From: Cyrtodaria siliqua
Taxonomy: Eukaryota > Mollusca > Bivalvia > Adapedonta > Hiatellidae
Direction: 5' to 3'
Length of the DNA stretch: 64,000 nt
NCBI GenBank assembly: GCA_037043455.1
Contig: JAWPHD010001346.1
Span: forward strand, 267,198-331,197
A model generated the notes under the pieces. That model had not been told where the DNA came from and did not search any database. It worked only from the letters and a program-made list of their open reading frames with translations. Below, in pieces: positions 21,550-33,534 of this stretch (position 1 is the first letter of the stretch; every line of letters starts with the position of its first letter). A program made the translations under genes and the position numbers.

Positions 21550-24500
21550 CATATTTAGTCTGTTTTACTTCCGGTCATATTTTGTCTGATTTACTTTTGG
21601 TCATATTTTGTCTGTTTTACTTCTAGTCATATTTTGTCTGTTTTACTTCTGGTCATATTGTGTCTGATTTACTTCTGGTCATATTGTGTCCATTTTACTT
21701 CTGGTCATATTGTGTCTGTTTTACTTCTGCTCATATTTTGTCTGTTTTACTTCTGCTCATATTTTGTCTGTTTTACTTCTGGTCATATTTTGTCTGTTTT
21801 ACTTCTGGTCATATTTTGTCTGTTTTACTTCTGGTCATATTGTGTCTGTTTTACTTCTGGTCATATTTTGTCTGTTTTACTTCTGGTCATATTGTGTCCG
21901 TTTTACTTCTGGTCATATTGTGTCTGTTTTACTTCTGCTCATATTTTGTCTGATTTACTTCTGCTAATATTTTGTCTGTTTTACTTCTGGTCATATTTTG
22001 TCTGTTTTACTTCTGGTCATATTTTGTCTGTTTTACTTCTGGTCATATTTTGTCTGTTTTACTTCTGGTCATATTTTGTCTGTTTTACTTCTGCTCATAT
22101 TTTGTCTGTTTTACTTCTGCTCATATTTTGTCTGTTTTACTTCTGGTCATATTTTGTCTGTTTTACTTTTGGTCATATTGTGTCTGTTTTACTTCTAGTC
22201 ATATTTTGTCTGTTTTACTTCTGGTCATATTGTGTCTGATTTACTTCTGGTCATATTGTGTCCGTTTTACTTCTGGTCATATTGTGTCTGTTTTACTTCT
22301 GCTCATATTTTGTCTGTTTTACTTCTGCTCATATTGTGTCTGTTTTACTTCTGGTCATATTGTGTCCGTTTTACTTCTGCTCATATTGTGTCTGTTTTAC
22401 TTCTGCTCATATTTTGTCTGATTTACTTCTGCTAATATTTTGTCTGTTTTACTTCTGGTCATATTTTGTCTGTTTTACTTCTGGTCATATTTTGTCTGTT
22501 TTACTTCTGGTCATATTTTGTCTGTTTTACTTCTGGTCATATTTTGTCTGTTTTACTTCTGCTCATATTTTGTCTGTTTTACTTCTGCTCATATTTTGTC
22601 TGTTTTACTTCTGGTCATATTTTGTCTGTTTTACTTTTGGTCATATTGTGTCTGTTTTACTTCTAGTCATATTTTGTCTGTTTTACTTCTGGTCATATTG
22701 TGTCTGATTTACTTCTGGTCATATTGTGTCCGTTTTACTTCTGGTCATATTGTGTCTGTTTTACTTCTGCTCATATTTTGTCTGTTTTACTTCTGCTCAT
22801 ATTGTGTCTGTTTTACTTCTGCTCATATTTTGTCTGTTTTACTTCTGCTCATATTTTATCTGTTTTACTTCTGCTCATATTTTGTCTGTTTTACTTCTGG
22901 TCATATTGTGTCTGATTTACTTCTGGTCATATTGTGTCCGTTTTACTTCTGGTCATATTGTGTCTGTTTTACTTCTGCTCATATTTTGTCTGTTTTACTT
23001 CTGCTCATATTGTGTCTGTTTTACTTCTGGTCATATTGTGTCTGTTTTACTTCTGCTCATATTTTGTCTGTTTTACTTCTGCTCATATTTTGTCTGTTTT
23101 ACTTCTGGTCATATTTTGTCTGATTTACTTCTGCTCATATTTTGTCTGTTTTACTTCTGGTCATATTTTGTCTGATTTACTTTTGGTCATATTGTGTCTG
23201 ATTTACTTCTGGTCATATTGTGTCCGTTTTACTTCTGGTCATATTGTGTCTGTTTTACTTCTGCTCATATTTTGTCTGATTTACTTTTGGTCATATTGTG
23301 TCTGTTTTACTTCTAGTCATATTTTGTCTGTTTTACTTCTGGTCATATTGTGTCTGATTTACTTCTGGTCATATTTTGTCTGATTTACTTTAGGTCATAT
23401 TGTGTCTGTTTTACTTCTAGTCATATTTTGTCTGTTTTACTTCTGGTCATATTGTGTCTGATTTACTTCTGGTCATATTGTGTCCGTTTTACTTCTGGTC
23501 ATATTGTGTCTGTTTTACTTCTGCTCATATTTTGTCTGATTTACTTTTGGTCATATTGTGTCTGTTTTACTTCTAGTCATATTTTGTCTGTTTTACTTCT
23601 GGTCATATTGTGTCTGATTTACTTCTGGTCATATTTTGTCTGTTTTACTTTTAGTCATATTGTGTCTGTTTTACTTCTGGTCATATTGTGTCTGTTTTAC
23701 TTCTGGTCATATTGTGTCTGTTTTACTTCTGCTCATATTTTGTCTGTTTTACTTCTGGTCATATTTTGTCTGATTTACTTCTGGTCATATTGTGTCTGAT
23801 TTACTTTTGGTCATATTGTGTCTGTTTTACTTCTAGTCATATTTTGTCTGTTTTACTTCTGGTCATATTGTGTCTGATTTACTTCTGGTCATATTTTGTC
23901 TGATTTACTTTTGGTCATATTGTGTCTGTTTTACTTCTGGTCATATTTTGTCTGATTTACTTTTGGTCATATTGTGTCTGTTTTACTTCTAGTCATATTT
24001 TGTCTGTTTTACTTCTGGTCATATTGTGTCTGTTTTACTTCTGGTCATATTGTGTCTGATTTACTTCTGGTCATATTTTGTCTGTTTTACTTCTGGTCAT
24101 ATTGTGTCCGTTTTACTTCTGGTCATATTGTGTCTGTTTTACTTCTGGTCATATTTTGTCTGATTTACTTCTGGTCATATTTTGTCTGTTTTACTTCTGG
24201 TCATATTTTGTCTGTTTTACTTCTGGTCATATTTTGTCTGATTTACTTCTGCTCATATTTTGTCTGTTTTACTTCTGGTCATATTTTGTCTGATTTACTT
24301 TTGGTCATATTGTGTCTGTTTTACTTCTAGTCATATTTTGTCTGTTTTACTTCTGGTCATATTGTGTCTGATTTACTTCTGGTCATATTGTGTCCGTTTT
24401 ACTTCTGGTCATATTGTGTCTGTTTTACTTCTGCTCATATTTTGTCTGATTTACTTTTGGTCATATTGTGTCTGTTTTACTTCTAGTCATATTTTGTCTG

Positions 24501-27500
24501 TTTTACTTCTGGTCATATTGTGTCTGATTTACTTCTGGTCATATTGTGTCCGTTTTACTTCTGGTCATATTGTGTCTGTTTTACTTCTGCTCATATTTTG
24601 TCTGATTTCCTTTTTGTCATATTGTGTCTGTTTTACTTCTAGTCATATTTTGTCTGTTTTACTTCTGGTCATATTGTGTCTGATTTACTTCTGGTCATAT
24701 TTTGTCTGTTTTACTTCTGGTCATATTGTGTCCGTTTTACTTCTGGTCATATTGTGTCTGTTTTACTTCTGGTCATATTTTGTCTGATTTACTTCTGCTC
24801 ATATTTTGTCTGATTTACTTCTGGTCATATTTTGTCTGTTTTACTTCTGGTCATATTGTGTCTGTTTTACTTCTGGTCATATTGTGTCTGATTTACTTCT
24901 GGTCATATTGTGTCCGTTTTACTTCTGGCCATATTGTGTCTGTTTTACTTCTGGTCATATTGTGTCTGATTTACTTCTGGTCATATTGTGTCCGTTTTAC
25001 TTCTGGCTATATTGTGTCTGTTTTACTTCTGGTCATATTGTGTCTGATTTACTTCTGGCCATATTGTGTCTGTTTTACTTCTGCTCATATTTTGTCTGTT
25101 TTACTTCTGGTCATATTTTGTCTGTTTTACTTCTGGTCATATTTTGTCTGTTTTACTTCTGGTCATATTTTGTCTGATTTACTTTTGGTCATATTGTGTC
25201 TGTTTTACTTCTAGTCATATTTTGTCTGTTTTACTTCTGGTCATATTGTGTCTGATTTACTTCTGGTCATATTGTGTCCATTTTACTTCTGGTCATATTG
25301 TGTCTGTTTTACTTCTGCTCATATTTTGTCTGATTTACTTTTGGTCATATTGTGTCTGTTTTACTTCTAGTCATATTTTGTCTGTTTTACTTTTGGTCAT
25401 ATTGTGTCTGATTTACTTCTGGTCATATTTTGTCTGTTTTACTTCTGGTCATATTGTGTCCGTTTTACTTCTGGTCATATTGTGTCTGTTTTACTTCTGG
25501 TCATATTTTGTCTGATTTACTTCTGCTCATATTTTGTCTGATTTACTTCTGGTCATATTTTGTCTGTTTTACTTCTGGTCATATTGTGTCTGATTAACTT
25601 CTGGTCATATTGTGTCCGTTTTACTTCTGGTCATATTGTGTCTGTTTTACTTCTGGTCATATTGTGTCTGATTTACTTCTGGTCATATTGTGTCCGTTTT
25701 ACTTCTGGCCATATTGTGTCTGTTTTACTTCTGGTCATATTGTGTCTGTTTTACTTCTGCTCATATTTTGTCTGATTTACTTCTGCTCATATTTTGTCTG
25801 TTTTACTTCTGGTCATATTTTGTCTGTTTTACTTCTGGTCATATTTTGTCTGTTTTACATCTGGCCATATTGTGTCTGTTTTACTTCTGGTCATATTGTG
25901 TCTGTTTTACTTCTGCTCATATTTTGTCTGATTTACTTCTGCTCATATTTTGTCTGATTTACTTCTGCTCATATTTTGTCTGTTTTACTTCTAGTCATAT
26001 TTTGTCTGTTTTACTTCTGGTCATATTGTGTCTGATTTACTTCTGGTCATATTTTGTCTGTTTTACTTCTGGTCATATTGTGTCTGTTTTACTTCTGGTC
26101 ATATTGTGTCTGTTTTACTTCTGGTCATATTTTGTCTGATTTACTTCTGCTCATATTTTGTCTGATTTACTTCTGGTCATATTTTGTCTGTTTTACTTCT
26201 GGCCATATTGTGTCTGTTTTACTTCCGGTCATATTGTGTCTGTTTTACTTCTGCTCATATTTTGTCTGATTTACTTCTGCTCATATTTTGTCTGTTTTAC
26301 TTCTGCTCATATTTTGTCTGTTTTACTTCTGGTCATATTTTGTCTGTTTTACTTCTGGTCATATTTTGTCTGTTTTACTTCTGGTCATATTTTGTCTGTT
26401 TTACTTCTGGTCATATTTTGTCTGATTTACTTCTGGCCACATTGTGTCCGTTTTACTTCTGGTCATATTTTGTCTTGTTTTACTTCTGCTCATATTTTGT
26501 CTGATTTACTTCTGCTCATATTTTGTCTGTTTTACTTCTGCTCATATTTTGTCTGATTTACTTCTGCTCATATTTTGTCTGCTTTACTTCTGGTCATATT
26601 GTGTCTGTTTTACTTCTGCTCATATTTTGTCTGATTTACTTCTGCTCATATTGTGTCTGTTTTACTTCTGCTCATATTTTATCTGATTTACTTCTGCTCA
26701 TATTTTGTCTGTTTTACTTCTGGTCATATTTTGTCTGTTTTACTTCTGGTCATATTTTGTCTGTTTTACTTCTGCTCATATTGTGTCTGTTTTACTTCTG
26801 CTCATATTTTGTCTGATTTACTTCTGCTCATATTTTGTCTGTTTTACTTCTGCTCATATTTTGTCTGATTTACTTCTGCTCATATTTTGTCTGTTTTACT
26901 TCTGGTCATATTTTGTCTGATTTACTTCTGCTCATATTTTGTCTGTTTTACTTCTGGTCATATTGTGTCTGTTTTACTTCTGCTCATATTTTGTCTGATT
27001 TACTTCTGCTCATATTGTGTCTGTTTTACTTCTGCTCATATTTTGTCTGATTTACTTCTGCTCATATTTTGTCTGTTTTACTTCTGCTCATATTTTGTCT
27101 GATTTACTTCTGCTCATATTTTGTCTGATTTACTTCTGCTCATATTGTGTCTGTTTTACTTCTGCTCATATTTTGTCTGTTTTACTTCTGCTCATATTTT
27201 GTCTGATTTACTTCTGGTCATATTTTGTCTGTTTTACTTCTGCTCATATTTTGTCTGATTTACTTCTGGTCATATTTTGTCTGTTTTACTTCTGCTCATA
27301 TTTTGTCTGTTTTACTTCTGGTCATATTTTGTCTGTTTTACTTCTGGTCATATTTTGTCTGATTTACTTCTGGCCATATTGTGTCCGTTTTACTTCTGGT
27401 CATATTTTGTCTGTTTTACTTCTGGTCATATTTTGTCTGTTTTACTTCTGGTCATATTTTGTCTGTTTTACTTCTGGTCATATTTTGTCTGTTTTACTTC

Positions 27501-30500
27501 TGGTCATATTTTGTCTGATTTACTTCTGGCCACATTGTGTCCGTTTTACTTCTGGTCATATTTTGTCTTGTTTTACTTCTGCTCATATTTTGTCTGATTT
27601 ACTTCTGCTCATATTTTGTCTGTTTTACTTCTGCTCATATTTTGTCTGATTTACTTCTGCTCATATTTTGTCTGCTTTACTTCTGGTCATATTGTGTCTG
27701 TTTTACTTCTGCTCATATTTTGTCTGATTTACTTCTGCTCATATTGTGTCTGTTTTACTTCTGCTCATATTTTATCTGATTTACTTCTGCTCATATTTTG
27801 TCTGTTTTACTTCTGGTCATATTTTGTCTGTTTTACTTCTGGTCATATTTTGTCTGTTTTACTTCTGCTCATATTGTGTCTGTTTTACTTCTGCTCATAT
27901 TTTGTCTGATTTACTTCTGCTCATATTTTGTCTGTTTTACTTCTGCTCATATTGTGTCTGATTTACTTCTGCTCATATTTTGTCTGTTTTACTTCTGGTC
28001 ATATTTTGTCTGATTTACTTCTGCTCATATTTTGTCTGTTTTACTTCTGGTCATATTGTGTCTGTTTTACTTCTGCTCATATTTTGTCTGATTTACTTCT
28101 GCTCATATTGTGTCTGTTTTACTTCTGCTCATATTTTGTCTGATTTACTTCTGCTCATATTTTGTCTGTTTTACTTCTGCTCATATTTTGTCTGATTTAC
28201 TTCTGCTCATATTTTGTCTGATTTACTTCTGCTCATATTGTGTCTGTTTTACTTCTGCTCATATTTTGTCTGTTTTACTTCTGCTCATATTTTGTCTGAT
28301 TTACTTCTGGTCATATTTTGTCTGTTTTACTTCTGCTCATATTTTGTCTGATTTACTTCTGGTCATATTTTGTCTGTTTTACTTCTGCTCATATTTTGTC
28401 TGTTTTACTTCTGGTCATATTTTGTCTGTTTTACTTCTGGTCATATTTTGTCTGATTTACTTCTGGCCATATTGTGTCCGTTTTACTTCTGGTCATATTT
28501 TGTCTGTTTTACTTCTGCTCATATTTTGTCTGATTTACTTCTGCTCATATTTTGTCTGTTTTACTTCTGGTCATATTTTGTCTGTTTTACTTCTGGTCAT
28601 ATTTTGTCTGTTTTACTTCTGGTCATATTTTGTCTGTTTTACTTCTGGTCATATTTTGTCTGTTTTACTTCTGGTCATATTTTGTCTGATTTACTTCTGG
28701 CCATATTGTGTCCGTTTTACTTCTGCTCATATTTTGTCCGTTTTACTTCTGCTCATATTTTGTCTGATTTACTTCTGCTCATATTTTGTCTGATTTACTT
28801 CTGCTCATATTTTGTCTGTTTTACTTCTGCTCATATTTTGTCTGTTTTACTTCTGCTCATATTTTGTCTGATTTACTTCTGCTCATATTTTGTCTGTTTT
28901 ACTTCTGCTCATATTTTGTCTGATTTACTTCTGCTCATATTTTGTCTGTTTTACTTCTGGTCATATTGTGTCTATTTTACTTCTGCTCATATTGTGTCTG
29001 TTTTACTTCTGCTCATATTTTGTCTGATTTACTTCTGCTCATATTTTGTCTGATTTACTTCTGCTCATATTTTGTCTGTTTTACTTCTGCTCATATTTTG
29101 TCTGATTTACTTCTGCTCATATTTTGTCTGTTTTACTTCTGGTCATATTGTGTCCGTTTTACTTCTGGTCATATTGTGTCCGTTTTACTTCTGCTCATAT
29201 TTTGTCTGTTTTACTTCTGCTCATATTTTGTCTGATTTACTTCTGCTCATATTTTGTCTGATTTACTTCTGCTCATATTTTGTCTGTTTTACTTCTGCTC
29301 ATATTTTGTCTGATTTACTTCTGCTCATATTTTGTCTGTTTGACTTCTGGTCATATTTTGTCTGTTTGACTTCTGCTCATATTTTGTCTGATTTACTTCT
29401 GCTCATATTTTGTCTGTTTTACTTCTGGTCATATTTTGTCTGTTTTACTTCTGGTCATATTTTGTCTGTTTTACTTCTGGTCATATTTTGTCTGTTTTAC
29501 TTCTGGTCATATTTAGTCTGTTTTACTTCTGCTCATATTTTGTCTGATTTACTTCTGCTCATATTTTGTCTGTTTTACTTCTGGTCATATTTTTTCTGTT
29601 TTACTTTTGGTCATATTGTGTCTGTTTTACTTCTGGTCATATTGTGTCTGTTTTACTTCTGGTCATATTTAGTCTGTCTTACTTCTGGTCATATTTTGTC
29701 TGTTTTACTTCTGGTCATATTTTGTCTGTTTCACTTCTTGTCATATTTTGTCCGTTTTACTTCTGGTCATATTTAGTCTGTTTTACTTTTGGTCATATTG
29801 TGTCTGTTTTACTTCTGGTCATATTTTGTCTGTTTTACTTCTGGTCATATTTTGTCTGTTTTACTTCTGGTCATATTTTGTCTGTTTTACTTCTGGTCAT
29901 ATTTTGTCTGTTTTACTTCTGCTCATATTTTGTCTGTTTTACTTCTGGTCATATTTTGTCTGTTTTACTTTTGGTCATATTGTGTCTGTTTTACTTCTGG
30001 TCATATTTAGTCTGTCTTACTTCTGGTCATATTTTACCTGTTTTACTTCTGGTCATATTTTGTCCGTTTCACTTCTTGTCATATTTTGTCCGTTTTACTT
30101 CTGGTCATATTTAGTCTGTTTTACTTTTGGTCATATTGTGTCTGTTTTACTTCTGGTCATATTTTGTCTGTTTTACTTCTGGTCATATTGTGTCTGTTTT
30201 ACTTCTGGTCATATTGCATCTGCTTTACTTCTGGTCATATTTTGTCTGTTTTACTTCTGGTCATATTTTGTCTGTTTTACTTCTGCTCATATTTTGTCTG
30301 ATTTACTTCTGCTCATATTGTGTCTGTTTTACTTCTGGTCATATTGTGTCTGTTTTACTTCTGGCCATATTGTGTCTGTTTTACTTCTGGTCATATTGTG
30401 TCTGTTTTACTTCTGGTCATATTGCGTCTGTTTTACTTCTGGTCATATTGTGTCTGTTTTACTTCTGGTCATATTGTGTCTGTTTTACTTCTGTTCATAT

Positions 30501-32195
30501 TGTGTCTGTTTTACTTCTGGTCATATTGCGTCTGTTTTACTTTTGGTCATATTGTGTCTGTTTTACTTCTGGTCATATTGCGTCTGTTTTACTTCTGGTC
30601 ATATTTTGTCTGTTTTACTTCTGGCCATATTTTGTCTGTTTTACTTCTGGTCATATTTTGTCTGTTTTACTTCTGGTCATATTTTGTCTGTTTTACTTCT
30701 GGTCATATTGCGTCTGTTTTACTTCTGGCCATATTTTGTCTGTTTTACTTCTGGCCATATTGTGTCTGTTTTACTTCTGGTCATATTGCGTCTGTTTTAC
30801 TTTTGGTCATATTGTGTCTGTTTTACTTCTGGTCATATTGCGTCTGTTTTACTTCTGGTCATATTTTGTCTGTTTTACTTCTGGCCATATTTTGTCTGTT
30901 TTACTTCTGGTCATATTTTGTCTGTTTTACTTCTGGCCATATTTTGTCTGTTTTACTTCTGGTCATATTGTGTCTGTTTTACTTCTGGCCATATTGTGTC
31001 TGTTTTACTTCTGGTCATATTGTGTCTGTTTTACTTCTGGTCATATTGTGTCTGTTTTACTTCTGGCCATATTGCGTCTGTTTTACTTCTGGTCATATTG
31101 TGTCTGTTTTACTTCTGGTCATATTGTGTCTGTTTTACTTCTGTTCATATTGTGTCTGTTTTACTTCTGGTCATATTGCGTCTGTTTTACTTTTGGTCAT
31201 ATTGTGTCTGTTTTACTTCTGGTCATATTGCGTCTGTTTTACTTCTGGTCATATTTTGTCTGTTTTACTTCTGGCCATATTTTGTCTGTTTTACTTCTGG
31301 TCATATTTTGTCTGTTTTACTTCTGGTCATATTTTGTCTGTTTTACTTCTGGTCATATTGCGTCTGTTTTACTTCTGGCCATATTTTGTCTGTTTTACTT
31401 CTGGCCATATTGTGTCTGTTTTACTTCTGGTCATATTGCGTCTGTTTTACTTTTGGTCATATTGTGTCTGTTTTACTTCTGGTCATATTGCGTCTGTTTT
31501 ACTTCTGGTCATATTTTGTCTGTTTTACTTCTGGCCATATTTTGTCTGTTTTACTTCTGGTCATATTTTGTCTGTTTTACTTCTGGCCATATTTTGTCTG
31601 TTTTACTTCTGGTCATATTGTGTCTGTTTTACTTCTGGTCATACTTTGTCTGTTTTACTTTTGGTCATATTGTGTCTGTTTTACTTCTGGTCATATTGCG
31701 TCTGTTTTACTTCTGGTCATATTGCGTCTGTTTTACTTCTGGTCATATTGCGTCTGTTTTACTTTTGGTCATATTGTGTCTGTTTTACTTCTGGTCATAT
31801 TGCGTCTGTTTTACTTCTGGTCATATTTTGTCTGTTTTACTTCTGGCCATATTTTGTCTGTTTTACTTCTGGTCATATTTTGTCTGTTTTACTTCTGGTC
31901 ATATTTTGTCTGTTTTACTTCTGGTCATATTGCGTCTGTTTTACTTCTGGTCATATTTTGTCTGTTTTACTTCTGGTCATATTGCGTCTGTTTTACTTCT
32001 GGTCATATTGCGTCTGTTTTAGTTCTAGTCATATTGCGTCTGTTTTACTTCTGGTCATATTGCGTCTGTTTTAGTTCTGGTCATATTGTGTCTGTTTTAT
32101 GTGTCTGTTTTACTTCTGGTCATATTGTGTCTGTTTTATGTGTCTGTTTTACTTCTGGTCATATTTTGTCTTTTTTACTTCTGGTCATATTTTGT
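21550..32195 (+). repeat. 26-bp satellite, about 400 copies (10.6 kb)
   Basis: Consensus TTCTGGTCATATTGTGTCTG plus TTTTAC. Variants include GCTCATAT, CTAGTCAT, TTTTGTC, TTGTGTC, TTGCGTC and TGATTTAC. The unit resembles a shortened 30-bp unit (GTCACATATTGTGTC against GTCATATTGTGTC), and 30-bp-type units reappear at its right edge (TCAGGTAAGCAGGGCAT near 32195). Higher-order duplications of 468, 650 and 1093 bp are visible. Because 26 bp times three is 26 codons, long hydrophobic frames up to 821 codons arise; they are not genes. Confidence 0.97.
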
Positions 32196-32262
32196 CAGGT
32201 AAGCAGGGCATAATTATGTCAGGTAAGAGGGACATATTTTGTCAGGGAAGCAGTTAAAGTGG
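32196..32262 (+). repeat. Residual 30-bp type units at the right edge of the satellite
   Basis: Three degenerate units: GTCAGGTAAGCAGGGCATAA, GTCAGGTAAGAGGGACATAT and GTCAGGGAAGCAGTTAAAG. They match the units at 20.5-21.5 kb, so the 26-bp satellite is flanked on both sides by the same parent repeat. Confidence 0.8.
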
Positions 32263-32671
32263 TTTTTAAATGCATGTAAAAAGGCCATTATCACAGTTCA
32301 GATCATTTCTTGGTTTAATATCTGAAAATACTTAACTTCTGAAATTGCTGACTTAGCTTTCTTATGGATATATTTTTCACTTGATAAGTAGGTAAGTTTT
32401 GTTAAACATGTAATATGTAATTCAATGTTGAAATCTACTTTTTGTGTGTCTGTGAGAGTCACCTAGATCATAATGTCCCTGTACCAGAACATTCCCACAA
32501 CTCTCACAGTCATACCTCTGATTAAACATGGCGATAAAAAGGTGTGGGCATGCACAGTACATATTTTAGATCAGATTTAAGTAATGCTGAAACAATACGG
32601 TTTGTTATTTATAATTCGAATACCAACTATAAAATGATTAATTACTCATATATATATACTGATAAGTTTTA

Positions 32672-33534
32672 TTAGCTTGACTGATCAGAGATCAGCAGAG
32701 CTTATGCCGTGTTGCGGCGTCCGTCTGTCCGTCCGTCCGTCTGTCTGTCCGTAAAGTTTTATTTGTAGCGACTACTCCTCTGAAACTACTGGATGGATAT
32801 TCATGAAACTTTACAGAAATGTTGCCCATGAAGTCTAGTTGATCCTGACAAAAATTCATGTTGATGTGAAATCCAAGATGGCCGCCAAAGCTAAAAATAG
32901 ATTTTTAAAATACAAGTTTGTAGCGACTACTTCTTGAAAACTATAAGTGATATTGATATGGGACTTTTTCTAAAATGATCAGCATGACATGATGTTGATC
33001 TGAGTCGAACAATTTTTTGATTCGACGTTAAACATGGCTGCCAGTGGCCATCTTTGTTTACATAGAGTTATATAGTAAAAACTTGTAGCGACTACTCCTC
33101 TGAAACAACTTGACGGATGTTCATGAAACTTCACAGGAATGTTGCTCTTGATGTCTAGTTGATCCTAGAAAAATTTCAGGCTGGCCGGTAATTCAAAGTG
33201 GCCACCACGGCTAAAAATAGATTTAAAATAAATAAATTTGTAGCGACTACTTCTTGAAAACTGTAAGTGATATTGATATGGGACATTTTCTAAAATGATC
33301 AGCATGACATGATAATAATCCTTGTCAAAATTTATTTCGATGCGACTTTAAACATGGCCGCTAGCGGCCATCTTTGTTTACATAGATTTTTATACTCAAA
33401 ACTTGTAGCGACTACTCCTCTGAAACTACTTTATGAAACTTCACAGGAATGTTGCTCTTGATGTCTAATTGTTCCCAGAATTTGTTTAGGTCGGCCGGAA
33501 ATTCAAGATGGCCGCCATGGCTAAAAACAGATTT
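32672..33534 (+). repeat. Dispersed repeat family A, copy 3 (truncated)
   Basis: Head GACTGATCAGAGATCAGCAG with CCGTCCGTC tetramers, then about 2.5 internal units. It stops in AAAAACAG where the head of the next copy begins (33535), so two elements are nested or joined. Confidence 0.82.

Noticed and set aside
29748..32213. 821-codon hydrophobic repetitive open frame (and many similar ones from 21634 on)
   Set aside because: Three 26-bp units make 26 codons, so any frame lacking a stop in the consensus stays open. All forward frames are open in turn, the array lies in an AMBRA1 intron, and the periodic peptide follows the satellite exactly.
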